The notes below the pieces were generated by a model. It was not told the origin of the DNA and made no database searches. It saw only the letters and a list, made by a program, of their open reading frames with translations. Positions 1-5,217 of a stretch of DNA of 5,217 nt are shown in pieces (positions within the stretch are counted from its first letter, which is position 1; each line of letters opens with the position of its first letter). A program made the translations under genes and the position numbers. Origin of the DNA: Thermoleophilia bacterium (lineage in GTDB: Bacteria > Actinomycetota > Thermoleophilia > Gaiellales > SKUG01). The DNA lies in contig JAOPYW010000359.1 in NCBI GenBank assembly GCA_025964405.1, positions 1 through 5,217 on the forward strand. The letters run 5' to 3'.

Positions 1-806
1 CCGGCAGTCGCGGCGCTCCAGTTGGTGCCGTCGGTCGAGGTGCGGAAGTCGTAGCTGAGCGTGCCGACGCCGGCGTCGGTCGAGCCGGCCGCGAACACGG
101 TGACCGAGGCGACCTTCTGCCATGCGGCCGAGCCGCCGGCGAGCACGGGAATGCTCGGTGCGGTCTTGTCGATGCGCACCTCGGTGGTGATGAAGGCGCT
201 ACGGTTGCCGACGTCATCGATGCCCTGGAAGCGGACGTTGGTCACACCCGCCGCTGCGACGGTGCGCGAGGCGCCGACGAGCGTGGTGTTCCAGGTGGCG
301 CCGCCGTCGACCGAGGTCTGCGATTCGTAGCGATCGAAACCGGAGTTGCCGGTGCCGACGTCAGCGCCGCCGTTGACGGTCAGGGTGACGGGAGCATTGG
401 TCCAGGCGGTGTTGACGGCGTTGAAGGCGGGGGCGGCGGGCGCGCGGTTGTCGACGAGCCAGCGGTACGTCGCGCTGCCGCTCAGCGTCTTCTTGCCGAC
501 CTTCTTCGTCGCGGTGATGACGTAGAAGTGCTTGCCGTCCTCCAGCTTGGTGAACTTGTCGGGCGTGGCGCAGGCACCGAGCTTGTCGCCGTCGAGGATG
601 CACGTGAACTTGATGCCCGCGGCCTTCTTCTTGCCCTGCAGCGCGGAGTACGTGAACGAAGCGACGCGCGAGGTCGTCTCTGCGGCGGGCTTGGTACCGA
701 CCTTCACCGTGAGCCCTGCGGCGTGGGCGGCGCTCGGCATCGCGAACGCGAAGAACGCGGCGGTGCCAGCGACGAGGAGGGCGAGGGATCGGATGCGCAG
801 GTTCAT
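1..806 (-). CDS. Secreted Ig-like repeat protein, N-terminal part (runs off the left edge)
   Basis: This frame is open from an ATG at 806 to the window edge, giving 268 complete residues and no stop. Seen: residues 1-29 form a Sec signal peptide with R4 and R6, a hydrophobic core LALLVAGTAAFFAFA, and a probable cleavage site AHA|AG. Residues 32-119 form a domain with the pattern F-x-C-x-LDG-x4-C-x-x-P (C69, C79), then LEDGKHFYV and YRWLVD. This pattern is common in Ig-like domains of actinobacterial secreted proteins, and the two cysteines probably form a disulfide. Residues 120-213 and from 214 onward are two copies of another Ig-like unit (APAAP/APSIP near the start, then W, VT-V, YxxxTSxDG and W). 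The 806 start is preferred because it includes the whole signal peptide and has a GAAGG site upstream; the next in-frame ATG at 740 would cut the signal peptide. The role is unknown: an extracellular or surface protein is inferred, and no catalytic motif is visible. It lies 203 nt downstream of another exported protein on the same strand and probably has its own promoter. Confidence 0.88.
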   Translation of the reverse strand, partial: MNLRIRSLALLVAGTAAFFAFAMPSAAHAAGLTVKVGTKPAAETTSRVASFTYSALQGKKKAAGIKFTCILDGDKLGACATPDKFTKLEDGKHFYVITATKKVGKKTLSGSATYRWLVDNRAPAAPAFNAVNTAWTNAPVTLTVNGGADVGTGNSGFDRYESQTSVDGGATWNTTLVGASRTVAAAGVTNVRFQGIDDVGNRSAFITTEVRIDKTAPSIPVLAGGSAAWQKVASVTVFAAGSTDAGVGTLSYDFRTSTDGTNWSAATA

Positions 807-813
807 GAAGATG

Positions 814-818
814 CCTTC
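814..818 (-). promoter_or_regulatory. Ribosome binding site of the Ig-like repeat protein
   Basis: The minus strand reads GAAGG, then seven nucleotides (CATCTTC), then the ATG at 806. The match to the anti-Shine-Dalgarno sequence and the spacing are good, and they fix this ATG as the start rather than the in-frame ATG 66 nt further in. Confidence 0.7.
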
Positions 819-860
819 GATACACGGATCAGTAGCAAATACTGTTATCCGGGGAAGGCT

Positions 861-881
861 ACAGGAATCGACGATTCCTGT
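861..881. repeat. Perfect 10+1+10 palindrome upstream of the Ig-like repeat protein
   Basis: The arms ACAGGAATCG and CGATTCCTGT are exact reverse complements around a single central base. The palindrome sits about 55 nt upstream of the start codon at 806, in the leader or promoter region. It could be the binding site of a dimeric regulator or an RNA hairpin in the 5' leader. On the minus strand it is followed by AGCCTTCCCC rather than a T-run, so an intrinsic terminator is less likely. A six-base GGATAA is found on the minus strand on both sides of it (at 893-888 and 852-847). Confidence 0.6.
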
Positions 882-902
882 CGTTACTTATCCAATCCGC
901 GC

Positions 903-937
903 CGCGATTTTCCCGCAAAACCATATAATTGGTATTG
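903..937 (-). promoter_or_regulatory. AT-rich segment, candidate promoter region of the Ig-like repeat protein
   Basis: In the 203-nt gap between the two secreted-protein genes this is the most AT-rich stretch. The minus strand contains AATACCAATTATATGG followed by TTTTGCGGGAAAATCG. No well-spaced -35/-10 pair was found on the minus strand, so the promoter is only suggested by base composition and by the need to express the downstream gene. Confidence 0.25.
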
Positions 938-945
938 CGTCGCAG

Positions 946-962
946 AAGTGAATCCTTCACTT
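946..962 (-). terminator. Inverted repeat after the PKD-protein gene, possible weak terminator
   Basis: The minus strand reads AAGTGAA, a three-base loop GGA, and TTCACTT: a perfect 7-bp stem starting about 47 nt past the stop codon of the 1063-residue protein. The position suits a transcript end, but the stem is AT-rich and followed by CTGCGACG rather than a T-tract. It may instead be a processing hairpin, a regulator site or chance. Confidence 0.3.
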
Positions 963-1009
963 TCAGCATCGAATCGCCGGCTGTTGGCGAACATGGATCC
1001 GAGACGGAC

Positions 1010-4000
1010 CTACTTTTTGACCGGCTTCTTGATGGCGATCTTCAGCTTGTAGGTGACCCGCTCCGTCACCTTGGTGCCATCCGCCGTCGTCAACACGACC
1101 GTGACGATCAGTTTGGGGAGCTTCGACTTGGCAACACGGGCGGCCTGCGCCTTCGTCATGGTGATCTTGAGCAGCCCGACCTTGCCGGCCGGAAGCACGA
1201 GCTTCTGCCCCTTGAGCTTGATCTGCACGCGGCGCGCCGCTGCGCGCCCCTTGGTGGTGCCCGGGTCGGCGTCGAGATCGACGAGGTAGATCGCGTTCAC
1301 CACAGATGCGAGCGCGCAACCCCCGACCGCCATCAGCGGTGCGGGCGCGCCGCTGAACTGCACCTTCGACGTGTTGGCGAGCGGCTGGAACGCCGTGGCG
1401 GCGCCTCCGAAGTCGAAGCCGGGTACCGCCACGATCTTGGTTGCGGCCAGCTTGGTACCCAGCGCGGCAGCGAGCTGTGCATGGGCCGACGCCTTGGCTG
1501 TGCCGACTCGGGCGAGCTCCTGCTGGGCGGCTTCCTCTGCAGCGATCCGCGCCTTCTCTGCTGCGAGCCTGACCGCTTCCGCTGCGGCGGCGACTCGTGC
1601 GGCAGCCTCGGCAGCGCGTTGGGCCGCGGCCTCGGCATCGTTGCCAGCCGTCGACGCAGCGGCGGTGACCGTGATGGCATGTGCGACAACGGCCGACGTC
1701 GCGCCGTGCTGATCCTCGACCTGAAGCCGGATCGTGTACGTGCCCGGAGCCGTGTAGCTCGTGAACGTCGTCGCCTGCGCCGTGACGCGATCCCATACGT
1801 TGTCGCCGTCGAAGTCCCACCGGTAGGTCAGGGTGTCGCCGACATTGATGTCATGCCCCGACGCATTGAGCTGCACGCTCGCGAGCGTGGCCGCTGTACT
1901 GGGCGCGGTGAATGTCGCCGTGGGCGGCGCGTTGGTCCCAGCCGTCACGACGATCTCAAGCTCGTTCGAGTCGGTGAACAGCCCGGTGGTCGCGCTCCGG
2001 ATGCGCGCAGCGACCAGATACGTGCCCGGCGCGTCGAACGTCCAGGAAGCGGGTGTCCCGAAGGATTCATCGAAACCGTCGACCGCCCAGATGACGGCGT
2101 CGGGGTCGTCGACCCCGGACGCGACATGGGCGAAGGAAACGACGTCGCCGACATGCACCGGCGGTGCGGTCGTCATCGAGATCGTCAGCGTCGCCGGAAG
2201 CGGCACGGCGAGGGTTGCGGTAGCCGGCGCGGAGGCGAGCCCGCGGCCATCCGTCACGACGAGCGAAAACACCTTGCTGCCGCCGGTCGTGCAGATTATC
2301 CAGACGTTCATCGTGGTCAGGTTGCCGTCCACGCTGCAGCCGTTGGGCATCGTCCAGGCGTAGCTCAATGAGAAGCCGTCGGCGTCGTCGGAATCGTCGC
2401 CGAACAGCTGGAACTGCGCGCCGACTGCATATTCCGGGTCGTTGCCTTGCCTGATCGCTGCGATCGGCGCCAGGTTCGGAGGTAGTACGTCCACCGTCAT
2501 GGTGGCGTAGGCACGGTCTCCGTCGGCATCCAGTGCTCGGACGTTGACGACGTGCGGTCCGGCCTGGTCACTCGAGAAGACGACCGATTCGCCAGTGGCC
2601 TCGTACGAGCCGTTGCCATCCAGGTCCCAGGAGACGTCGACGTCTCCTCCATCGGGATCTTCGGACACCGCTTCGAGAGCGACTTCCTCGTCGAGGTCGA
2701 TGTACTGGTTCGTGAAGTCCGCGTGGGGCGACAGGGTCGGCGGCTGGCTGTTCGCTGCAGCGTGGGCGAACAGCCCGTTCGCGTTGAAAGAGCCGAGGGC
2801 GATCGGCTTGCCCGGTCCTGCAAATCCGATCGCGACGTGGAGCGCCTCCGCATAGGCCACCGGCTCCACAGCGGACCACGCGCCTGCTGCGGTGCGAACG
2901 TGCACCGGCATGCGAACGACCGACTGGGCGCCCTGGGTACGAAGTCCGTATGTCACGGCGAGGCCACCATCCACGTCGTACGCGAGCTCGGCAGATGAGG
3001 AGTAGTTCGCCGGCGCGCCATCGCTCAGGGTCTCGAGATTGGTCACGTTCCCTGCGACGATTGAGGCCACCTGCACCTTCGAGGGCGCATCCGAGCGCAT
3101 CCAGAGCACTGACAGCTCTGTTCCCGAGGCAGCCAGGCGAATCGCTTCCGGCTGGTCCGTCGTCGTTTCCACGCCGACGGGGATCGCGTTTCCGAAGGCA
3201 CCCGCACTGGCCGAGAGCACTGTGACACCTGACGTGTTCGGATCTGTCTGCGTGCTCCACCAGCCCCAGGCGAGGAAGGTCGTGGTGCCCTGCGCGAGCA
3301 GCTCCGGCGCGCCACCAGCACCGATGGCGCTTGCGTTTGCCGGCGACGTCCACTGCAAGTCAGGGCCCTGTCGAACGACGTCGACGATGGTCCGTGTGAC
3401 GGTGTTGCCGGGATTCGTCGACGTGAACAAGCACTGAAGGGCGTACGCCACCGAAATGCGACCGTCTTCATCGATTGCCGCTGCCGGCCGGCTGCTCGTG
3501 TTGTTGCCGTCGTAGATCGAGCCGGGCTCCCCCGGGGCGGGCTGGACCCAGCCGTCGACGCAGGTCACCCCTGCGTCATCGGAGTCGCCAAGGGGGCGGG
3601 ACACGACGTTCTTGGCGATCCACTGCCCTGTGGCGGAGTTGAAACGACGCACGGCGATATCGGTGGCGCCTGGACCCGCGCCACTCTCCCACGCGACCAC
3701 GGCGTCGCCCGTGGAATTGATGTCCACGCCGAACGAGTCGCGTCCCACGCCCTGCGTCGCGCTCGTCGCGAGTTCCTCGCTGGCAGACCACACGCCCGAG
3801 GGCGCGCGGCGCGCGGCCATCAGCTGCGCGGTTCCGTTGCCGGTATCCGCATTGAAGCGCCAGACGATGACGGCATGACCGTTCTGGTCAGCTGCGAGGT
3901 CGGCGGTCCCTGAGTCTGCGGCGCTGAAATCGAACGAGGTCCACAACCCGGTGGCTGCATCGCGCTCGTGCATGACCGCGACGCTGTGATCCTGGTCCAC

Positions 4001-4201
4001 CGCGCGGGTAGTCGCGACGAGGAGGGTTCCGTCGCCCAACGTGACCGCAACCGGGCGCGTGCCACCCAGCTGTTCTGCCGGGTACCAGTTGCCAATCGCA
4101 GCAGCCGCAGCCTGCGCCGGCAGCAACGCAGCTCCCGCGAGCATCACTGCGAACAAGGTGAGCGTGGCGGCGAGCACGGTTGCGGGTCGAAGCACGGTCA
4201 T
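1010..4201 (-). CDS. Large exported multidomain protein: propeller-like repeats, four PKD/Ig-like domains, Ala-rich helix, Lys-rich beta domain
   Basis: The product is 1063 residues long, with ATG at 4201 preceded by AGGA six nucleotides upstream, and TAG at 1010-1012. Residues 1-35 are a Sec signal peptide (R5, hydrophobic core LAATLTLFAVMLAGAALL, cleavage near AQA or AAA before IGNW). It has no lipobox cysteine. Residues about 40-480 carry roughly five imperfect repeats such as LAADQNGHAVIVW, VDINSTGDAVVAW and AYDVDGGLAVTYG, suggesting a beta-propeller. Residues about 487-573, 576-667, 668-754 and 757-848 are four PKD/Ig-like units. The first and fourth keep the core motif (SWDLDGNG, RWDFDGD); the second and third are degenerate, and the second has a cysteine pair (C622, C637). 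Residues about 853-905 are an alanine-rich charged helix. Residues about 985-1059 form a lysine-rich beta domain ending KKPVKK, similar in style to terminal domains of Thermoleophilia surface proteins. PKD domains usually mediate binding between proteins or to polysaccharides; a surface or matrix role is inferred. No catalytic domain, LPXTG motif or C-terminal transmembrane helix is visible. The gene probably has its own promoter downstream of the glutamine synthetase hairpin. Confidence 0.93.
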   Translation of the reverse strand: MTVLRPATVLAATLTLFAVMLAGAALLPAQAAAAAIGNWYPAEQLGGTRPVAVTLGDGTLLVATTRAVDQDHSVAVMHERDAATGLWTSFDFSAADSGTADLAADQNGHAVIVWRFNADTGNGTAQLMAARRAPSGVWSASEELATSATQGVGRDSFGVDINSTGDAVVAWESGAGPGATDIAVRRFNSATGQWIAKNVVSRPLGDSDDAGVTCVDGWVQPAPGEPGSIYDGNNTSSRPAAAIDEDGRISVAYALQCLFTSTNPGNTVTRTIVDVVRQGPDLQWTSPANASAIGAGGAPELLAQGTTTFLAWGWWSTQTDPNTSGVTVLSASAGAFGNAIPVGVETTTDQPEAIRLAASGTELSVLWMRSDAPSKVQVASIVAGNVTNLETLSDGAPANYSSSAELAYDVDGGLAVTYGLRTQGAQSVVRMPVHVRTAAGAWSAVEPVAYAEALHVAIGFAGPGKPIALGSFNANGLFAHAAANSQPPTLSPHADFTNQYIDLDEEVALEAVSEDPDGGDVDVSWDLDGNGSYEATGESVVFSSDQAGPHVVNVRALDADGDRAYATMTVDVLPPNLAPIAAIRQGNDPEYAVGAQFQLFGDDSDDADGFSLSYAWTMPNGCSVDGNLTTMNVWIICTTGGSKVFSLVVTDGRGLASAPATATLAVPLPATLTISMTTAPPVHVGDVVSFAHVASGVDDPDAVIWAVDGFDESFGTPASWTFDAPGTYLVAARIRSATTGLFTDSNELEIVVTAGTNAPPTATFTAPSTAATLASVQLNASGHDINVGDTLTYRWDFDGDNVWDRVTAQATTFTSYTAPGTYTIRLQVEDQHGATSAVVAHAITVTAAASTAGNDAEAAAQRAAEAAARVAAAAEAVRLAAEKARIAAEEAAQQELARVGTAKASAHAQLAAALGTKLAATKIVAVPGFDFGGAATAFQPLANTSKVQFSGAPAPLMAVGGCALASVVNAIYLVDLDADPGTTKGRAAARRVQIKLKGQKLVLPAGKVGLLKITMTKAQAARVAKSKLPKLIVTVVLTTADGTKVTERVTYKLKIAIKKPVKK
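1505..1633 (-). other. Segment encoding the alanine-rich charged helix of the PKD protein
   Basis: Residues 857-899 of the 1063-residue protein are mostly alanine with regularly spaced Glu, Arg and Gln, for example EAAAQRAAEAAARVAAAAEA. There is no proline or glycine in it, so a long single alpha-helix or alanine coiled coil is expected. It joins the last PKD domain to the C-terminal region and could act as a rigid spacer, an oligomerisation helix or a wall-spanning stalk. Synonymous alanine codons are mixed, so it is not a simple trinucleotide repeat. Confidence 0.75.
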
Positions 4202-4207
4202 CGGGGA

Positions 4208-4211
4208 TCCT
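4208..4211 (-). promoter_or_regulatory. Ribosome binding site of the PKD protein
   Basis: The minus strand reads CAGGA, then TCCCCG (six nucleotides), then the ATG at 4201. It supports this start, which also gives a complete signal peptide. Confidence 0.6.
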
Positions 4212-4236
4212 GACGAAATCTGCCAAAAGCGGCGTG

Positions 4237-4251
4237 AACGATACGATCGTT
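4237..4251. promoter_or_regulatory. Inverted repeat at the predicted transcription start of the PKD gene, operator candidate
   Basis: AACGAT and ATCGTT are exact reverse complements separated by three bases. The repeat lies immediately downstream of the candidate -10 hexamer, so it would cover the transcription start if that promoter is right. This is a typical place for a repressor operator, but a 6-bp arm can occur by chance and no regulator gene is in the window. Confidence 0.35.
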
Positions 4252-4280
4252 AGCTTACGGCACGAATCTCCGCCTGTCGA
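4252..4280 (-). promoter_or_regulatory. Candidate sigma-70-type promoter of the PKD gene
   Basis: On the minus strand a -35-like TCGACA (five of six to TTGACA) is followed after exactly 17 nt by TAAGCT, which keeps the T, A and final T of the -10 consensus. The predicted start of transcription is near 4245, giving a leader of about 44 nt before the ATG at 4201. The spacing is ideal, but the -10 matches only three of six positions. Confidence 0.4.
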
Positions 4281-4309
4281 CGGCAGATTCCCTTCCCGTG
4301 AACGAGTTG

Positions 4310-4329
4310 GGGCGACCCGAAGGCCGCCC
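4310..4329 (-). terminator. UUCG-tetraloop hairpin downstream of glutamine synthetase
   Basis: The minus strand reads GGGCGGCC, TTCG, GGTCGCCC: an 8-bp stem with one G-U wobble, closed by a C(UUCG)G tetraloop, an exceptionally stable loop. Beyond an A-C mismatch at the base, two more A-U pairs are possible. It begins about 32 nt past the glnA stop codon, a normal distance for a transcript end. No U-tract follows, as is often the case in high-GC actinobacteria, so it may end transcription inefficiently or protect the mRNA 3' end. Confidence 0.6.
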
Positions 4330-4360
4330 TAACTGCAAGTGCATGTCGATCCGTGCGCCC

Positions 4361-5217
4361 CTACAGCACGGGCAGGTAGCGCTCGAGCTCCCACGGGGAG
4401 ACCTGCGTGCGGTACTCGTCCCACTCCGCGCGCTTGAGGCCGATGAGACGCGTGTGCACGTGCTCGCCCAGCGCCTTGAGCAGGAACTCGCTGTCCTCGG
4501 CGTAGTTGATCGCCTCGCCCAGGCTGCCCGGCAGGTTCTGGATGCCGAGGCGCTTGCGCTCCTCGTGCGTGAGGTCGAAGAGGTTCGAGTCCATCGGATC
4601 CTCGAGCTCGTAGCCGTTCTCGATGCCATCGAGGCCTGCGTGCACCATCACCGCGAAGGCGAGGTACGGGTTGCAGGTCGGGTCCGGGCAGCGCAGCTCG
4701 AAGCGCGTCGCCTTCTCCTGGCCCGGGTGGTAGAACGGCACGCGGACGAGGGCCGAGCGGTTGCGCTGGCTCCACGCCACGTAGACCGGAGCCTCGAAGC
4801 CCGGCACGAGCCGCTTGTAGGAGTTCACCGTCTGCGCGAGCACGATGCTCATCTCCCGCGCGTGGCGAAGCACGCCGGCGATGAAGCTCTTGGCGGTGCC
4901 CGACAGGTGGTGCTTGTCGCTCGCGTCGAAGAACGCGTTGTCGCCGTCCTTGAAGAGCGACATGTGCACGTGCATGCCCGAGCCGTTCTCGCCGTGGAGC
5001 GGCTTCGGCATGAAGGTGGCGTGCAGGCCGTTGCGCGACGCGACTTCCTTCACCACGACGCGGTAGGTCAGCGCCGAATCGGCCATCGGCAGCGCGTGGT
5101 TGTAGCGGATGTCGATCTCGTGCTGCGAGGGCGCGACCTCGTGGTGCGAGTACTCGACCTGGATGCCCATCTTCTCGAGCGCCAGCACGGCCTGCTTGCG
5201 CACGTCGCCCTTCGCAT
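4361..5217 (-). CDS. glnA: Type I glutamine synthetase, C-terminal two thirds (start beyond the right edge)
   Basis: The enzyme makes glutamine from glutamate, ammonia and ATP in the cytoplasm, the main step of ammonium assimilation. The visible 284 residues run from just before the catalytic core to the TAG at 4361-4363; GSI enzymes are usually about 440-470 residues, so roughly the first 160 are missing. Motifs, in fragment numbering: HHEVAPSQHEID (residues 24-35, with metal-binding E26 and E33); the ATP-binding signature KPLHGENGSGMHVHMS (71-86, with H82); NSYKRLVPGFEAP (131-143, the glutamate flap with E141); WSQRNRSALVRVP (148-160); and RCPDPTCNPYLAFAV (175-189). The C-terminus RTQVSPWELERYLPVL resembles that of the Bacillus type enzyme (GSI-alpha). 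The tyrosine adenylylated in enterobacterial GSI-beta (in NLYDLP) is Phe here (F213, NLFDL), so regulation by adenylylation is not expected. The symbol is a family-level choice: actinobacteria carry several glnA paralogues and this could be one of the others. Confidence 0.95.
   Translation of the reverse strand, partial: AKGDVRKQAVLALEKMGIQVEYSHHEVAPSQHEIDIRYNHALPMADSALTYRVVVKEVASRNGLHATFMPKPLHGENGSGMHVHMSLFKDGDNAFFDASDKHHLSGTAKSFIAGVLRHAREMSIVLAQTVNSYKRLVPGFEAPVYVAWSQRNRSALVRVPFYHPGQEKATRFELRCPDPTCNPYLAFAVMVHAGLDGIENGYELEDPMDSNLFDLTHEERKRLGIQNLPGSLGEAINYAEDSEFLLKALGEHVHTRLIGLKRAEWDEYRTQVSPWELERYLPVL

Larger units (their letters stand above)
4217..4289. repeat. Set of related inverted repeats around the PKD-gene promoter
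   Basis: On the plus strand AATCTGCC at 4217-4224 is the exact reverse complement of GGCAGATT at 4282-4289. A nearby imperfect arm, AATCTCCGCC at 4265-4274, pairs with GGCAGATT across the seven bases TGTCGAC, with a two-base bulge. These arms flank and overlap the candidate -35. They could be paired regulator sites or a chance match. Confidence 0.3.

Noticed and set aside
924..929. Exact TATAAT on the plus strand
   Set aside because: There is no -35-like hexamer at 16-18 nt, no extended -10 TG, and no plus-strand gene downstream. It falls in an AT-rich spacer where such a match is easy to get. An antisense transcript into the PKD gene cannot be excluded but has no further support.
61..951. 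Plus-strand open frames opposite the Ig-like repeat gene
   Set aside because: Low-complexity Ala, Val and Thr-rich products without domains. The minus-strand frame is open throughout and codes for a signal peptide and Ig-like repeats.
963..1820. Alternative minus-strand open frames inside the PKD gene, including those at 2568-3353 and 3888-4226
   Set aside because: They are out of frame with a convincing gene, rich in Arg, Gly and Ser, and show no domain. They are shadows of the high-GC coding frame.
929..2371. Long open frame of 480 codons on the plus strand, antisense to the PKD gene
   Set aside because: The product is dominated by Arg, Gly, Asp and His with no recognisable domain, typical of a frame opposite a high-GC gene. 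The minus-strand frame has a signal peptide, ribosome binding site and clear domains.
4100..4201. Lipoprotein signal for the PKD protein
   Set aside because: The first 35 residues contain no cysteine, so there is no lipobox; an ordinary Sec signal peptide fits.
4255..4775. Minus-strand open frames of 124 and 148 codons overlapping the end of glutamine synthetase
   Set aside because: They overlap the glutamine synthetase frame, whose catalytic motifs are unmistakable, and their products are Arg, Ala and Ser-rich without domains.
4361..5203. GTG at 5201-5203 as the start of the glutamine synthetase
   Set aside because: The reading frame continues upstream to the window edge with family-like residues (AKGD before VRKQAV), and the family needs about 160 more N-terminal residues, so this GTG is an internal valine.

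Overview
The window suggests a high-GC actinobacterium, most likely of the class Thermoleophilia (Solirubrobacter/Conexibacter-like). The reasons are the strong G/C bias at third codon positions, the type of glutamine synthetase, and two large secreted proteins made of Ig-like, PKD and lysine-rich beta modules of a kind familiar from that group. The lineage is inferred from memory of these families and was not searched. All three supported genes lie on the minus strand and are transcribed from high to low coordinates. There is no sign of a mobile element, CRISPR array, tRNA or rRNA.

Layout in the direction of transcription. (1) 5217-4361 is the C-terminal two thirds of a type I glutamine synthetase (glnA-like), whose start lies outside the window. 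It is followed at 4329-4310 by a GC-rich hairpin with a UUCG tetraloop, the likely end of its transcript. (2) 4360-4202 is a short intergenic region. It holds a candidate sigma-70-type promoter (TCGACA, 17 nt, TAAGCT), an inverted repeat lying where transcription would begin, further partly matching inverted repeats around the -35, and an AGGA ribosome binding site. (3) 4201-1010 encodes a 1063-residue exported protein: signal peptide, about five beta-propeller-like repeats, four PKD/Ig-like domains (two with degenerate cores), an alanine-rich charged helix, and a lysine-rich beta domain. (4) 1009-807 is a comparatively AT-rich intergenic region with two inverted repeats, one of them a perfect 10+1+10 palindrome. 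(5) 806-1 is the N-terminal part of a second exported protein with a signal peptide, a cysteine-paired Ig-like domain and the beginning of a tandem Ig-like array. It runs off the left edge without a stop.

The glutamine synthetase is a cytoplasmic housekeeping enzyme of nitrogen assimilation and appears functionally separate from the two secreted proteins. Those two probably act outside the cell, as surface or matrix proteins for adhesion or binding. Neither shows a catalytic domain, and no LPXTG-like sortase motif or C-terminal membrane anchor is seen in the one whose C-terminus is present. I found no clear evidence of a new multi-gene system. The points most worth a second look are the architecture of the 1063-residue protein, the inverted repeats in the two intergenic regions, and the Phe in place of the adenylylation Tyr in the glutamine synthetase.
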